From positions 1 to 64,000 of IMG/VR virus record IMGVR_UViG_3300027760_000026: a stretch of DNA of 64,000 nt, one strand, 5' to 3'. The translations under genes and the position numbers were made by a program. The DNA is from a virus. The stretch's first letter is position 1. The number at the start of each line of letters is the position of its first letter. The notes below the pieces were generated by a model that saw only the letters and a program-made list of their open reading frames with translations, was not told the origin of the DNA and did not search any database. Shown here piece by piece: positions 45,007-53,775 of this stretch.

Positions 45007-46386
45007 CTAATATCCTAAAACTAGTTTAAATTGTTCAGATCCATCCGCACTTCTTGTGACAGCTTGTCTATTTTCAACGTACATCAAATATCCAGAGAAT
45101 GGAACAAAGAGTGTATCATTCTTTTGTAGTGCGACTCTTGCTGTTTTAGAAGAATCACCATAAAATATTTGATTTAAGTTTGCAGTACCTTGATTATTTA
45201 GTAACTTTAATTGATTCGTTGATGTGTCGAAACTTAATGTCGTTGCAGTAAAGTATGCAGTGGCCAGTAATCCGTTGTTAGATTGAAACACAGTTTCATC
45301 TTGATTATATGTTCCAGATCCAGTCGAAACCAGATAGTCGGTTGATAGTCTGTATGTCGTTGAGTTTGCGATTATCTTATCTGATCCAAAGTAAACATAC
45401 GGATTTGAGATTAGACCGATTTGTCTAAAGTCAATGTCTGTTGGTATGGCACCAGATTCAGACTTATCAAAAGATGCAGTCACCATAATGTGTCTGCAAC
45501 CTAATTCAGAAATTGGATTGAATCCATGTCCACCAATAGAAGAAGGATACACTACGGCAGTTGCATTAGATCCATTTGCAGATGAGATTGTGACGTTAGC
45601 AAAAGTATAGTTCGAACCAGTATTCGAAACTGTAATATCTGTAACTACACCGAGAGAGATTGTTGCATTTCCAGAAGCATATTTTCCATCACCCGTGATA
45701 GTTACAAAGACATCAACGTTTGCTGGATCATATCCAGAACCACCATTAGTCACGTTAATAACATCAATCGAACCAGATCCAGCAAAAGTGTCAACTGCAT
45801 TCGGAACTGACTGTGGTAAAGGAACTGGCATCCATGTGTCATCTAGAAACTTAATCTTGTTAGCATATGTAATCGTGTACATATACTTCCATTTGTATCC
45901 GTCACTACTTTGAAAGACATTGTTTGTATTAAATGTACCGGGTTCGAAGTATGGTTCTTTTGAAGTGATACCACCATTATTATTCCACAGGCACTTGAAT
46001 ACTTGATCAAATTTATTCTTGGCATAGAATCTTTTCGTAATAGTTCCGTTTGGATCACGTTGAAACATGTCAATATCATCACGATAGTAATCGTATACTT
46101 CACCTAAATTCCAATCGATTCTCTCTACAACCGGTACCATGTCATTTGAAGTAATCTTCTTCGCAATGAACATGTTTTTGTAAAGATCTTTGATGTATTT
46201 CTGTGTCTGCAATGGTGCAGGTGGATTAGTCTCAGTTGTCCACGTTTGCACCCTAGAAAGAAAACAATACATTGAATTCAAATACTCACCAGTCGAAGGA
46301 AGAATCACCGACGATGAATAATACGTTGACGTAGAATGAAATACGCCAGAGTTGTATGTTAAAAGACCTACGTTTGCTGATGCCAT
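45007..46386 (-). CDS. gp8: Baseplate wedge protein, gp8-like
   Basis: 459 residues; T4 gp8 has 334. Shared features: VPVVERIDWNLGEVYDYYRD aligns with T4 VIPRRDWGDTRYPDPY; VFQSSDGYKWKYMYTITYAN aligns with EPGDGYVWEYLFEIPPD; DIDFRQIGLISNPYVY aligns with KGFRQISIITNPLEA; and the end LMYVENRQAVTRSADGSEQF aligns with T4 MIYMENRPPIIMAMDQTEEI. The added length comes largely from a module at about 205-290 containing GGSGYDPANV, which also occurs in the gp6-like and other baseplate proteins here. gp8 dimers join baseplate wedges to gp7 and gp10 in T4. Confidence 0.85.
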   Translation of the reverse strand: MASANVGLLTYNSGVFHSTSTYYSSSVILPSTGEYLNSMYCFLSRVQTWTTETNPPAPLQTQKYIKDLYKNMFIAKKITSNDMVPVVERIDWNLGEVYDYYRDDIDMFQRDPNGTITKRFYAKNKFDQVFKCLWNNNGGITSKEPYFEPGTFNTNNVFQSSDGYKWKYMYTITYANKIKFLDDTWMPVPLPQSVPNAVDTFAGSGSIDVINVTNGGSGYDPANVDVFVTITGDGKYASGNATISLGVVTDITVSNTGSNYTFANVTISSANGSNATAVVYPSSIGGHGFNPISELGCRHIMVTASFDKSESGAIPTDIDFRQIGLISNPYVYFGSDKIIANSTTYRLSTDYLVSTGSGTYNQDETVFQSNNGLLATAYFTATTLSFDTSTNQLKLLNNQGTANLNQIFYGDSSKTARVALQKNDTLFVPFSGYLMYVENRQAVTRSADGSEQFKLVLGY

Positions 46387-46399
46387 GTTTTAATACCGA

Positions 46400-48286
46400 T
46401 TAAGAATATGATACTGAACAATATGTATTTGCAAGATCGCCAGCAAATGAATAATATTTAATTCTCGCTGTTGTTAGACTACCCAGTGTGAATGTTGTTG
46501 CACCGACTGTAGAGTTAACAGCAGAACAACCGTGTGTGATTGTTTTATTTGAACCACCACCGGTAGCATAATTAGTGATGAATAAAGTGATATCAGAACC
46601 TGTTTTAAAATTAGACAACGTAACTGCCATATTCGCAACAACGTTACAACGAACCCATGTGTCTGTTCCAAAATCTAATGTAATCGCTGTTTGATTTCCT
46701 GCGTAACTTCTTGTATTGAAAATTAATCCATTTGGAACATATATGGTAGAATTTGCATCGTCAATGATCGCTGTATTACTTGCTTGAATTAGATTGTTGT
46801 TTGCAAAGAGAATAGCGCCGTTTGGTTTACCATACGCTTGCCGGGCCGCAATATCAATTTGAATTTTGCCATTTGCAGTTCCGTTTGATAGAATCTTTGC
46901 CACTTGATATACGGCATTTGCTCCAGTCGGTGCTACGTTTGTTGCTTGACCAGGAGTAGTAGACAAGAAGATTATCTGTCCATTGTTGCCAAAAGAAGAT
47001 GCGTCCATGTCAGACACGATTCCCTTTGTATACACAAATCCATATGCACCATTTGCAATACCAACTTTAACAAATCCTTCGACTGTTGCGTTTGCAGCAG
47101 ATCCTGCATCAGCAAGAACAACATAAGGAACAGCATTCTGAGTTACTACACCAGCTAATCGTACCCATGAGTTTGAAGCAATTGCAGAACCAGTACCGTT
47201 ATATATACGTTCAAATAAAACTTTCGAGATGGCTGGTCTATCACCAGTTACGTCAGTGTCTTGTACTAAAGAGATTGTATTTGCAGAGTACCAAACTTGA
47301 CCAGACGTTTGTGTTGGTGAAATTAATTGTGGAAACCACTGAATAGAATTCGAAGTAGACGTTGAAGAAATAATATTAGAGAAGAACACATTACCATACA
47401 AAGTATTACATGTTAATGTACCAGTAATATTTATATCTTTCGTAAACTGAGCAGTGTTTGCTCTAAACGTATCAACGAAAATACCTTGATTGGGAGAGTT
47501 CGCAACCAGATTACCAGATAGACGAAGTTCTTGTAGTTGAATGCTCGCAGTGTTTTGAACTGCCGTGTTTGATAGATTGAATGCAGCGTTTGCATGTGTG
47601 AATGTATTATTTGCTTTATCGAATGCTGCCTGAGAAGATAACGCTGATCCACTGGCAGCAGTGGTTTGTGTAGTACCATCGGAGAACACAAAAGAACCAG
47701 TGGTCCTAACATTACTAGCCGTTAAGTTACCAGTCACACTCAATGGTTTCAAAAAATCAAAAGCAGAGTTGCTGACTCTACCAACAATGTTGTCTGAACT
47801 TAATCCACCAACCATGAAAATAATATTTGCACGAGTGGATGCTGTACCGATTATTAGATTACCTTGTGCGCTTGTCGTGGATGGACCGTAGACGTAGACA
47901 TAACCATCATATGCTTTAAATGCGCTATAGTTTAATGGATCAGAGAATGTTTTGCCACTGATACCAAAGTCAATGTAACTATTTGAGTTGTCACTATCAC
48001 TCGTTGATGCAACAAAGTCAGAAGATCCATTTGAATTAAAATTCTGAAGATTAATTTGTAAGAATGTGTTACTGCTTGATGCAAACTGTCCGATTACGTT
48101 TTGATAAAGAATTGAATTATTGCCTACGTTCAGAACTTCATTAGAGAATAAACCTCTGGCTAAAACATTAGCAGTAATTCTTCCAGTGATATTCGTGGGT
48201 AAATCCACACCCACAAATATTGTATTTGATGTATTACTTTGGATTGCTGCAATTACTGGCAGTTCAGAGATTTTTACTAATGACAT
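46400..48286 (-). CDS. Virion structural protein with NAAF-type stalk
   Basis: 628 residues. N-terminus MSLVKISELPVIAAIQSNTS; a fibre-type region (YIDFGISGKTFSDPLNYSAF; GYVYVYGPSTTSAQGNLIIG) resembles a segment of the giant fibre (SFDVFITADNGSPTDGYLDL), suggesting a shared domain. About 190-245 is a TGSFVFSDGTTQTTA segment with AAFDKANNTFTHANAAFNLS repeats. The C-terminal 100 residues (AITLDFGTDTWVRCNVVANM) form a beta domain. AGGA lies 6 bases before the ATG. It lies among baseplate genes, so it is probably a short fibre or baseplate-attached protein. Confidence 0.65.
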   Translation of the reverse strand: MSLVKISELPVIAAIQSNTSNTIFVGVDLPTNITGRITANVLARGLFSNEVLNVGNNSILYQNVIGQFASSSNTFLQINLQNFNSNGSSDFVASTSDSDNSNSYIDFGISGKTFSDPLNYSAFKAYDGYVYVYGPSTTSAQGNLIIGTASTRANIIFMVGGLSSDNIVGRVSNSAFDFLKPLSVTGNLTASNVRTTGSFVFSDGTTQTTAASGSALSSQAAFDKANNTFTHANAAFNLSNTAVQNTASIQLQELRLSGNLVANSPNQGIFVDTFRANTAQFTKDINITGTLTCNTLYGNVFFSNIISSTSTSNSIQWFPQLISPTQTSGQVWYSANTISLVQDTDVTGDRPAISKVLFERIYNGTGSAIASNSWVRLAGVVTQNAVPYVVLADAGSAANATVEGFVKVGIANGAYGFVYTKGIVSDMDASSFGNNGQIIFLSTTPGQATNVAPTGANAVYQVAKILSNGTANGKIQIDIAARQAYGKPNGAILFANNNLIQASNTAIIDDANSTIYVPNGLIFNTRSYAGNQTAITLDFGTDTWVRCNVVANMAVTLSNFKTGSDITLFITNYATGGGSNKTITHGCSAVNSTVGATTFTLGSLTTARIKYYSFAGDLANTYCSVSYS

Positions 48287-48289
48287 TTT

Positions 48290-51259
48290 TTATCCTAAAA
48301 TTAGTCGTGTTCCGTTTTGTGTTGTAATCGTGTCTCCTACCTCAGTAGTCAATTCTGGATAGAAAACAGTACCCAATGAATTATATATGAACACATCATC
48401 CGACTGAATATCTCTTCCTGTAGAAATTAAAAGAGAATTGGCAGTGTTGGTAGCGATGTTAACAGATGGAGTAACAAAAAGAACGTTGTTCGAATAACTG
48501 ACATAAGTTACCGTTCCTTGATAAAAGATATTTGCACTATTGCCAACACGAATCTTATCTCCAGCACAGAAGATGTCTCTTACCTTAGTCAAAGGATACT
48601 TGTACTCTCCATTATTTATCAGATCATATCGTCCGGTTAGACTTGGAAGTGTAATCTTCGAAGACGAGTTAACTAAGTTTGCATATGCAACGTTTGCAAA
48701 TCTGAGATATACATTATCTTTGATTACCGCAGTATTACTGGCATCACTAACAGATACGATTTCAGAGTACACATTTGGACCAAATTCATTATATGTAAAT
48801 GAAATTCTTGCACCAACTTTTGCAATATTAGAAAGAATTGCACCAGACAAATTAGAGAACTTAATTATATTGTTACTTGGATTTTCAAACGTCGCATACA
48901 TCGCTGCATTAGATGCTGTCGTTCCAGTGTAGTACGACAATGCTTGACTATTTGAAACAAACGATTCACGGTGTACAATAATCTCTTGTGTGTTTGCTTT
49001 AATGGTTGTAATTGGTTTGACTTTTGTTCCTGCTGGATGCAGAAGTCTATACAACACAGTCCTATATGCTTCAAATGATTTTTGTACTTTGAGTTGATAT
49101 GTAAAACTGTTGAAATCTTCACTCTCCAATACTTGAAACGAAGAAGGAAATCCATCTTCATTTAAATACTGCCCATTACCAATAATGATACCGCCAAGAA
49201 ACTTTGCAGTTGCTTCTGCTAGTCCATTACCATATGTTCTAATACCATTCTTAAATACATATTCACCTTCCGAATCAACAGTCGTATATGACGTATCAAC
49301 ATTCATATAAAGATTTGCAGAGTTACTTCTCGTTATAACTAAATGTCTATCTGTCTTAGTATTCGATGTGTAATTGTACACTCTGAGAAGATACTTATCG
49401 TTTGTTCTTATTTCACCGCCTGATTGTATCAATTTGATCGAATCAACATTTGCTTTGAAGACACTAGTGTTTACATTAGCACCTTGGAATACAATCTCAC
49501 CTGTACGAGCGATCTTACTTCTATCTTCAATATTTGATACGATAATGTCACGAACTTTAAGTGATACTTTTGGTTGAGAGATGTAGTCTTCACCATAATT
49601 TTCAATTCTAAATGAAATGATCTGACCGATACCTCTGGCATCCATGATTGGATTAATCTGTGCGCCTTCACCTAGAACAGTAGACACATATATGTTAGCG
49701 CGAACACCGTTCGCCGTTGCAACATTTAAAGTTGGCAACTTATTCTGAATGTATCCTAATCCACCTTTTGGATATCTAATCTGTGGATTTGTATTTGCAT
49801 AATTATAATCAATAGAAATGATTGTGCCAGATGCATTAACAGTAACAGATGCATTTGCACCAACTCCACCACTATAATCATTATTGGTGAATGTTACAAA
49901 CTGACCATTAGCATATCCTGTACCACCATCACGAATCTTAATAGGTCCAAGTATACCTAGATTACCCAGAATACCTTTTGTCGTAGTCGAAGAAGTTGTA
50001 TCGTATAATGATAATGGTTTAACCGTTGGCAATCTCTTGTATCCACTACCACCAGATTTCATCAATACGCCGCCGATCGGATACGTAGCGAAACCTGTGA
50101 ATGTGAATGCATTAGCAAGTGTACATGAAACTCTTGCACCACTATTTGCTGGGAATATGTTATATGCAGAACCAATAACTTGGTTACGGACAGTATTGCT
50201 CAGATAGTCTTGTGGAATCCATGTGGTGCGAACTAATCCAGCAGGATCAATTGTTACTACGTTTGCTGCAGCACCTCTACCTCCACCACCTGTGATGGAA
50301 ATAAAAGTATTTGGATCCATTCTATATCCATATGATCCGTTGATCATATCAAGACGATCTAATGAACCAAGTGTAGTCTCATGTACATATGCATTAGCAG
50401 AAATTGGATTTGCAGTATTAGGATTTAATCCACCATAGAATACAACAGGATCACCAGGATAACCAGATGATTGGCCAAGATAAAGTAGTCCGCGTCTATT
50501 TGGATTAACTTTGAGTGATGAGATTGAACCTAATACTTTTGCTCTCAACAGAGTTGCACCAGAAGTTCCTTCTGCAACGATTGCACCATTCTTAAAATAA
50601 AGATTCTGATTATTGTTGTCTACGACACGAATGAATTCACCAGATTGAAAGACACGTTCCACGGTCGAGATGTACACTTCGATGTTATCATCAACTCTTC
50701 TCGATCTTTCGACTACTGCAAAAGACTTAGATGTTTCACCAAACAGTTTTAAATTATCTATTCCAAGAAACTGTCCGTCATTCGTATCAATCTTTAAACT
50801 TTTAGAGATGTACCATTTACCATCCGATGCACGAAGAACTGCTTCACCCGTAGGAAACAATTCAACATCAGAGTTATAGATTGCTCTAAAGATGAACTTG
50901 TATGCAGCAGAAGTACCTTTAGTGGAATAGAACTGCTTACCAATTTTAATTAACTTTGCTTTATCTGTCAAGCATTCTGTTGGAAAACTAGGCAGAAAAT
51001 TATTAAAGAAGTAATCAATAAATCTATTGAAACTTGTTGGATCTTCTGAGAAATCTACGTCATTATAGTTGAGTAGATTCTGAGATCCATAGATAGCACC
51101 CTCAGAGTTTGCAGAATCTTTTATATCACTTTGTTCTGCCCACTCGTAGTATGCTTTAAGAAAAGCGATAAACGTCTGATAGTTATTATCTATCCGAAGG
51201 AATTCAGGTAACTGAAACGGTACCTTAATCGATGGTTTGTTATTAAGATAAGTTGCCAT
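48290..51259 (-). CDS. Large baseplate wedge protein, candidate gp7 equivalent
   Basis: 989 residues. The N-terminus ATYLNNKPSIKVPFQLPEFL, then AFLKAYYEWAEQSDIKDSAN and FYSTKGTSAAYKFIFRAIYN, is a conserved pattern I recognise from large cyanophage baseplate proteins next to gp6. The middle part has repeated GGSGYKRLPTV / GGTGYANGQFV / GGLGYIQNKLPTL modules, also seen in gp6-like, gp8-like and the 552-aa protein. The C-terminus is helical/beta without known motifs. It is one TAATG overlap after gp6, where T4 encodes gp7, and its size is close to T4 gp7 (1032 aa). I see no residue-level match to gp7, so the equivalence is positional. Confidence 0.65.
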   Translation of the reverse strand: MATYLNNKPSIKVPFQLPEFLRIDNNYQTFIAFLKAYYEWAEQSDIKDSANSEGAIYGSQNLLNYNDVDFSEDPTSFNRFIDYFFNNFLPSFPTECLTDKAKLIKIGKQFYSTKGTSAAYKFIFRAIYNSDVELFPTGEAVLRASDGKWYISKSLKIDTNDGQFLGIDNLKLFGETSKSFAVVERSRRVDDNIEVYISTVERVFQSGEFIRVVDNNNQNLYFKNGAIVAEGTSGATLLRAKVLGSISSLKVNPNRRGLLYLGQSSGYPGDPVVFYGGLNPNTANPISANAYVHETTLGSLDRLDMINGSYGYRMDPNTFISITGGGGRGAAANVVTIDPAGLVRTTWIPQDYLSNTVRNQVIGSAYNIFPANSGARVSCTLANAFTFTGFATYPIGGVLMKSGGSGYKRLPTVKPLSLYDTTSSTTTKGILGNLGILGPIKIRDGGTGYANGQFVTFTNNDYSGGVGANASVTVNASGTIISIDYNYANTNPQIRYPKGGLGYIQNKLPTLNVATANGVRANIYVSTVLGEGAQINPIMDARGIGQIISFRIENYGEDYISQPKVSLKVRDIIVSNIEDRSKIARTGEIVFQGANVNTSVFKANVDSIKLIQSGGEIRTNDKYLLRVYNYTSNTKTDRHLVITRSNSANLYMNVDTSYTTVDSEGEYVFKNGIRTYGNGLAEATAKFLGGIIIGNGQYLNEDGFPSSFQVLESEDFNSFTYQLKVQKSFEAYRTVLYRLLHPAGTKVKPITTIKANTQEIIVHRESFVSNSQALSYYTGTTASNAAMYATFENPSNNIIKFSNLSGAILSNIAKVGARISFTYNEFGPNVYSEIVSVSDASNTAVIKDNVYLRFANVAYANLVNSSSKITLPSLTGRYDLINNGEYKYPLTKVRDIFCAGDKIRVGNSANIFYQGTVTYVSYSNNVLFVTPSVNIATNTANSLLISTGRDIQSDDVFIYNSLGTVFYPELTTEVGDTITTQNGTRLILG

Positions 51260-53367
51260 TATCTTTGAATTGCAGTAACAGTTACTTCTACAGAGGTTGG
51301 ATCAAACTCATCGATTGTTAATATTCTATTATATTCTGATGTGAGAATAGTTGATGCAGGAACAGCAGATAACTTTAGATATCCAAATTCATTATTAATT
51401 GCAGATGCAGAGAAATCTTTGAGTGTTACAATTCCATCATTGTAACTAATAGTTCCTGCGTTAGCGTTGATAGTTTCAGCAATCGCACCCTTATAATAAA
51501 ATGTTTCAAGATTACCAGTTGCAGAATCAAGTGTTGCGGTGGCCGATGCTAATTGTCCTGTCTTATCACTAATTGATGGTTTTATAGTAACTACCGCATA
51601 GGTATAACCTAATCCTCCACTTGTAACATCAATTCTGATTACTCTACCATTTGCGAGAACTGCTGTTGCTTCGGCAAAGTCACCATCACCTTCAATCGTA
51701 ACAGTTGGTGTTTTGGTGTAATTAAAACCTTGATTAGTAACATTGATTGCCGTGACACTACCTACGATTTTACCATTAATTGGTGGAATCTCTCTGTAAT
51801 ATACACCAGTTCTTGTGACTGGTGCAATTAAAGCATTAGAACTATCGACTACAGTAATATCTGGCTCAGTATAAAAAGAAGACTGAACCATAACATCAGA
51901 ATAATTACGTTTAAGTGGGAATCCAAACTTTGCTTGATATGTTGCATTAGAATTCAACACAGGATATAGTTTCTTCTCAACTCTAAGTTCTGTTTCGTTT
52001 GTTAAAATTGAAAGATCACAGTATTGAATTGCTGTGATTAATTGTGGCAATCTTAACGTAGCATTAAATGTGTTCAGAGTTGTCGTAGAGAAGTTTCTAA
52101 TTACAGAGATAACCAATTGTTTAAGTTGTCCAGGTGTCAAAGTTGTCTTCTTTGGATCATATAACACAGTAGTTCTTAACTTGACGTATGTGTAATCCGG
52201 ATCAACAATCGTTGGCAATACTGTCATCACCGAAACTGGTTTGATAACATCGACAATCAACTTCTGTTTTTGTGATTCAGTTAATGAATATCCACCAGAA
52301 GGTTTAATCGAACAGAATACTCTACCATATACTGGAGGATCATTCTCTTCACCACCCCAAACAGTAACCGATTGGATAGGTAATGCAGTTGAATTCTTCT
52401 GAATCAAATACATATAGTCTTCTTTGGTAACCGCTCTACCTTGTGCAGAGTATGCTTTGGGTGCAGTATACTTGACAGAATTAATTGATTCTTTATCTTT
52501 GCCTTCAGTTGCAGCAGAAACAGAAGATACTGATACGTTAGAATAACCACCCACTCTAGACATTATTGAGAAACTATTGGCACCAAATGAAACAGTACCG
52601 TCTGTTGCAACGTATGTGATATTGACAACATTATCATCTTTAAGTGCGTAGCCTAAAATTCCATCGCCGAAATAGATTTGATACTTTCCGTTTAGTCCTT
52701 CTTGTAAGAAGTAAACTTTAGTCGAAGGACCTAGTGCCAAGTAATCTGAAACTTGTGTGTATGTCTCAAATGTCAAATTAGTAGAAGACTCTTGTACATT
52801 AACAACAATCGTCGATGTATCGATTGTGGAATCTGGAATATCAAATGTCAACTTTGGATTCGTAGTCTTATTGACTGTGAAACTATATGATGCAGAAGTT
52901 CCTTGAATGATACTAACATCATCAAAGATTGCAGTATTCGCAGTTACATTAGTTGTATATGCATCTGTCGTAACAAAAGTATAGTTAACAGAATCAATTG
53001 CTTCAGAAATGAATGGTGTAAATTTAGGTAATGTCAGAGACGCATCGGATACACCATTAACCGTAATCTTAACAGTTGCACGTGGTGCAGATGCAGAAGA
53101 TGGCATATAGTTCAACAACTTCGCATGAGAAATTACAGAGTTTCTTTGTACAGCAGAATCGAGAAACATCTCATTTGCAACCATATTTAAATAGTATGCA
53201 TTATATTGAGTGTTGTATGCAAGAAGATCGATTAGAACGGATAGTGCAGATGCATCATAGTTATAGTCTTTAAGTTTATCCTGTTGTTGCAGAAACGTCT
53301 TAAAACTATCTTTAATAGAATTAAAGTCTAGATTGGTAATTTGAAGACCAGAGTTTGCTGATGCCAT
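51259..53367 (-). CDS. gp6: Baseplate wedge protein, gp6-like
   Basis: 702 residues against 660 in T4. The N-terminal region LSVLIDLLAYNTQYNAYYLN, then MVANEMFLDSAVQRNSVISH and AKLLNYMP, is the signature of gp6/gpJ-like wedge proteins. The middle SAQGRAVTKEDYMYLIQKN and VTVWGGEENDPPVYGRVFCS are also conserved in the family. gp6 dimers form the continuous ring that joins six wedges around the hub in T4. Near the C-terminus (about 535-610) lies a GFNYTKTPTVTIEGDG / GGLGYTYAVVTI module that is repeated in other baseplate proteins here. Start overlaps the gp25 stop as TAATG. Confidence 0.9.
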   Translation of the reverse strand: MASANSGLQITNLDFNSIKDSFKTFLQQQDKLKDYNYDASALSVLIDLLAYNTQYNAYYLNMVANEMFLDSAVQRNSVISHAKLLNYMPSSASAPRATVKITVNGVSDASLTLPKFTPFISEAIDSVNYTFVTTDAYTTNVTANTAIFDDVSIIQGTSASYSFTVNKTTNPKLTFDIPDSTIDTSTIVVNVQESSTNLTFETYTQVSDYLALGPSTKVYFLQEGLNGKYQIYFGDGILGYALKDDNVVNITYVATDGTVSFGANSFSIMSRVGGYSNVSVSSVSAATEGKDKESINSVKYTAPKAYSAQGRAVTKEDYMYLIQKNSTALPIQSVTVWGGEENDPPVYGRVFCSIKPSGGYSLTESQKQKLIVDVIKPVSVMTVLPTIVDPDYTYVKLRTTVLYDPKKTTLTPGQLKQLVISVIRNFSTTTLNTFNATLRLPQLITAIQYCDLSILTNETELRVEKKLYPVLNSNATYQAKFGFPLKRNYSDVMVQSSFYTEPDITVVDSSNALIAPVTRTGVYYREIPPINGKIVGSVTAINVTNQGFNYTKTPTVTIEGDGDFAEATAVLANGRVIRIDVTSGGLGYTYAVVTIKPSISDKTGQLASATATLDSATGNLETFYYKGAIAETINANAGTISYNDGIVTLKDFSASAINNEFGYLKLSAVPASTILTSEYNRILTIDEFDPTSVEVTVTAIQR

Positions 53368-53762
53368 TATCGTGTTCGCTCTAAGATAAGATTGACTGAT
53401 GTTGTTTGTACATTATTACCAATATAGAATTCAATCGTTATTGAATATGCATTTCTATCTATGTCTTCGTCAATAGTAACCTGAACGAGACTTACTCTTG
53501 GTTCATGGTTTGTTATAACTGATTCTATCTCAGTCTTTAATGTTGCCGCGGTGATTGGACTAATTGGTTCAAATAATAATTGTTCAATACCAGATCCCAA
53601 ATTTGGTTGAAATGGTCTCTCATAGTGTTTAGTCAGAAGTAAATAACGGACAGCCCGTACCACAGCCATGTCATCATAACTGAGTGCAATGTCATTCCGA
53701 CCAGGGGTTTTAGTAAAACTAAAGTCCAAATCAGAGTAAAGTTTTGTTAGTGTGGTTGCCAT
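53367..53762 (-). CDS. gp25: Baseplate wedge protein, gp25-like
   Basis: 131 residues, against 132 in T4 gp25. TLTKLYSDLDFSFTK parallels T4 NINKLYSDIDPEMKM; ERPFQPNLGSGIEQLLFEPI parallels SRPFDPEFGCDLSDQLFENM; SPITAATLKTEIESVITNHE with PRV parallels TPLTADTVERNIESAVRNYEPRI. gp25 nucleates sheath assembly at the baseplate (T4 and T6SS TssE family). It is followed without gap by gp6. A TATAAATA five bases before the ATG appears too close to serve it and seems to be part of the 3' cassette of the upstream adhesin. Confidence 0.9.
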   Translation of the reverse strand: MATTLTKLYSDLDFSFTKTPGRNDIALSYDDMAVVRAVRYLLLTKHYERPFQPNLGSGIEQLLFEPISPITAATLKTEIESVITNHEPRVSLVQVTIDEDIDRNAYSITIEFYIGNNVQTTSVNLILERTR

Positions 53763-53775
53763 CTTTTATTTATAC

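Noticed and set aside
47429-47436. TATAAATA within the 46400-48286 gene as a late promoter
   Set aside because: It lies in the middle of a coding region, about 1 kb from the next gene start, and is likely a chance match.
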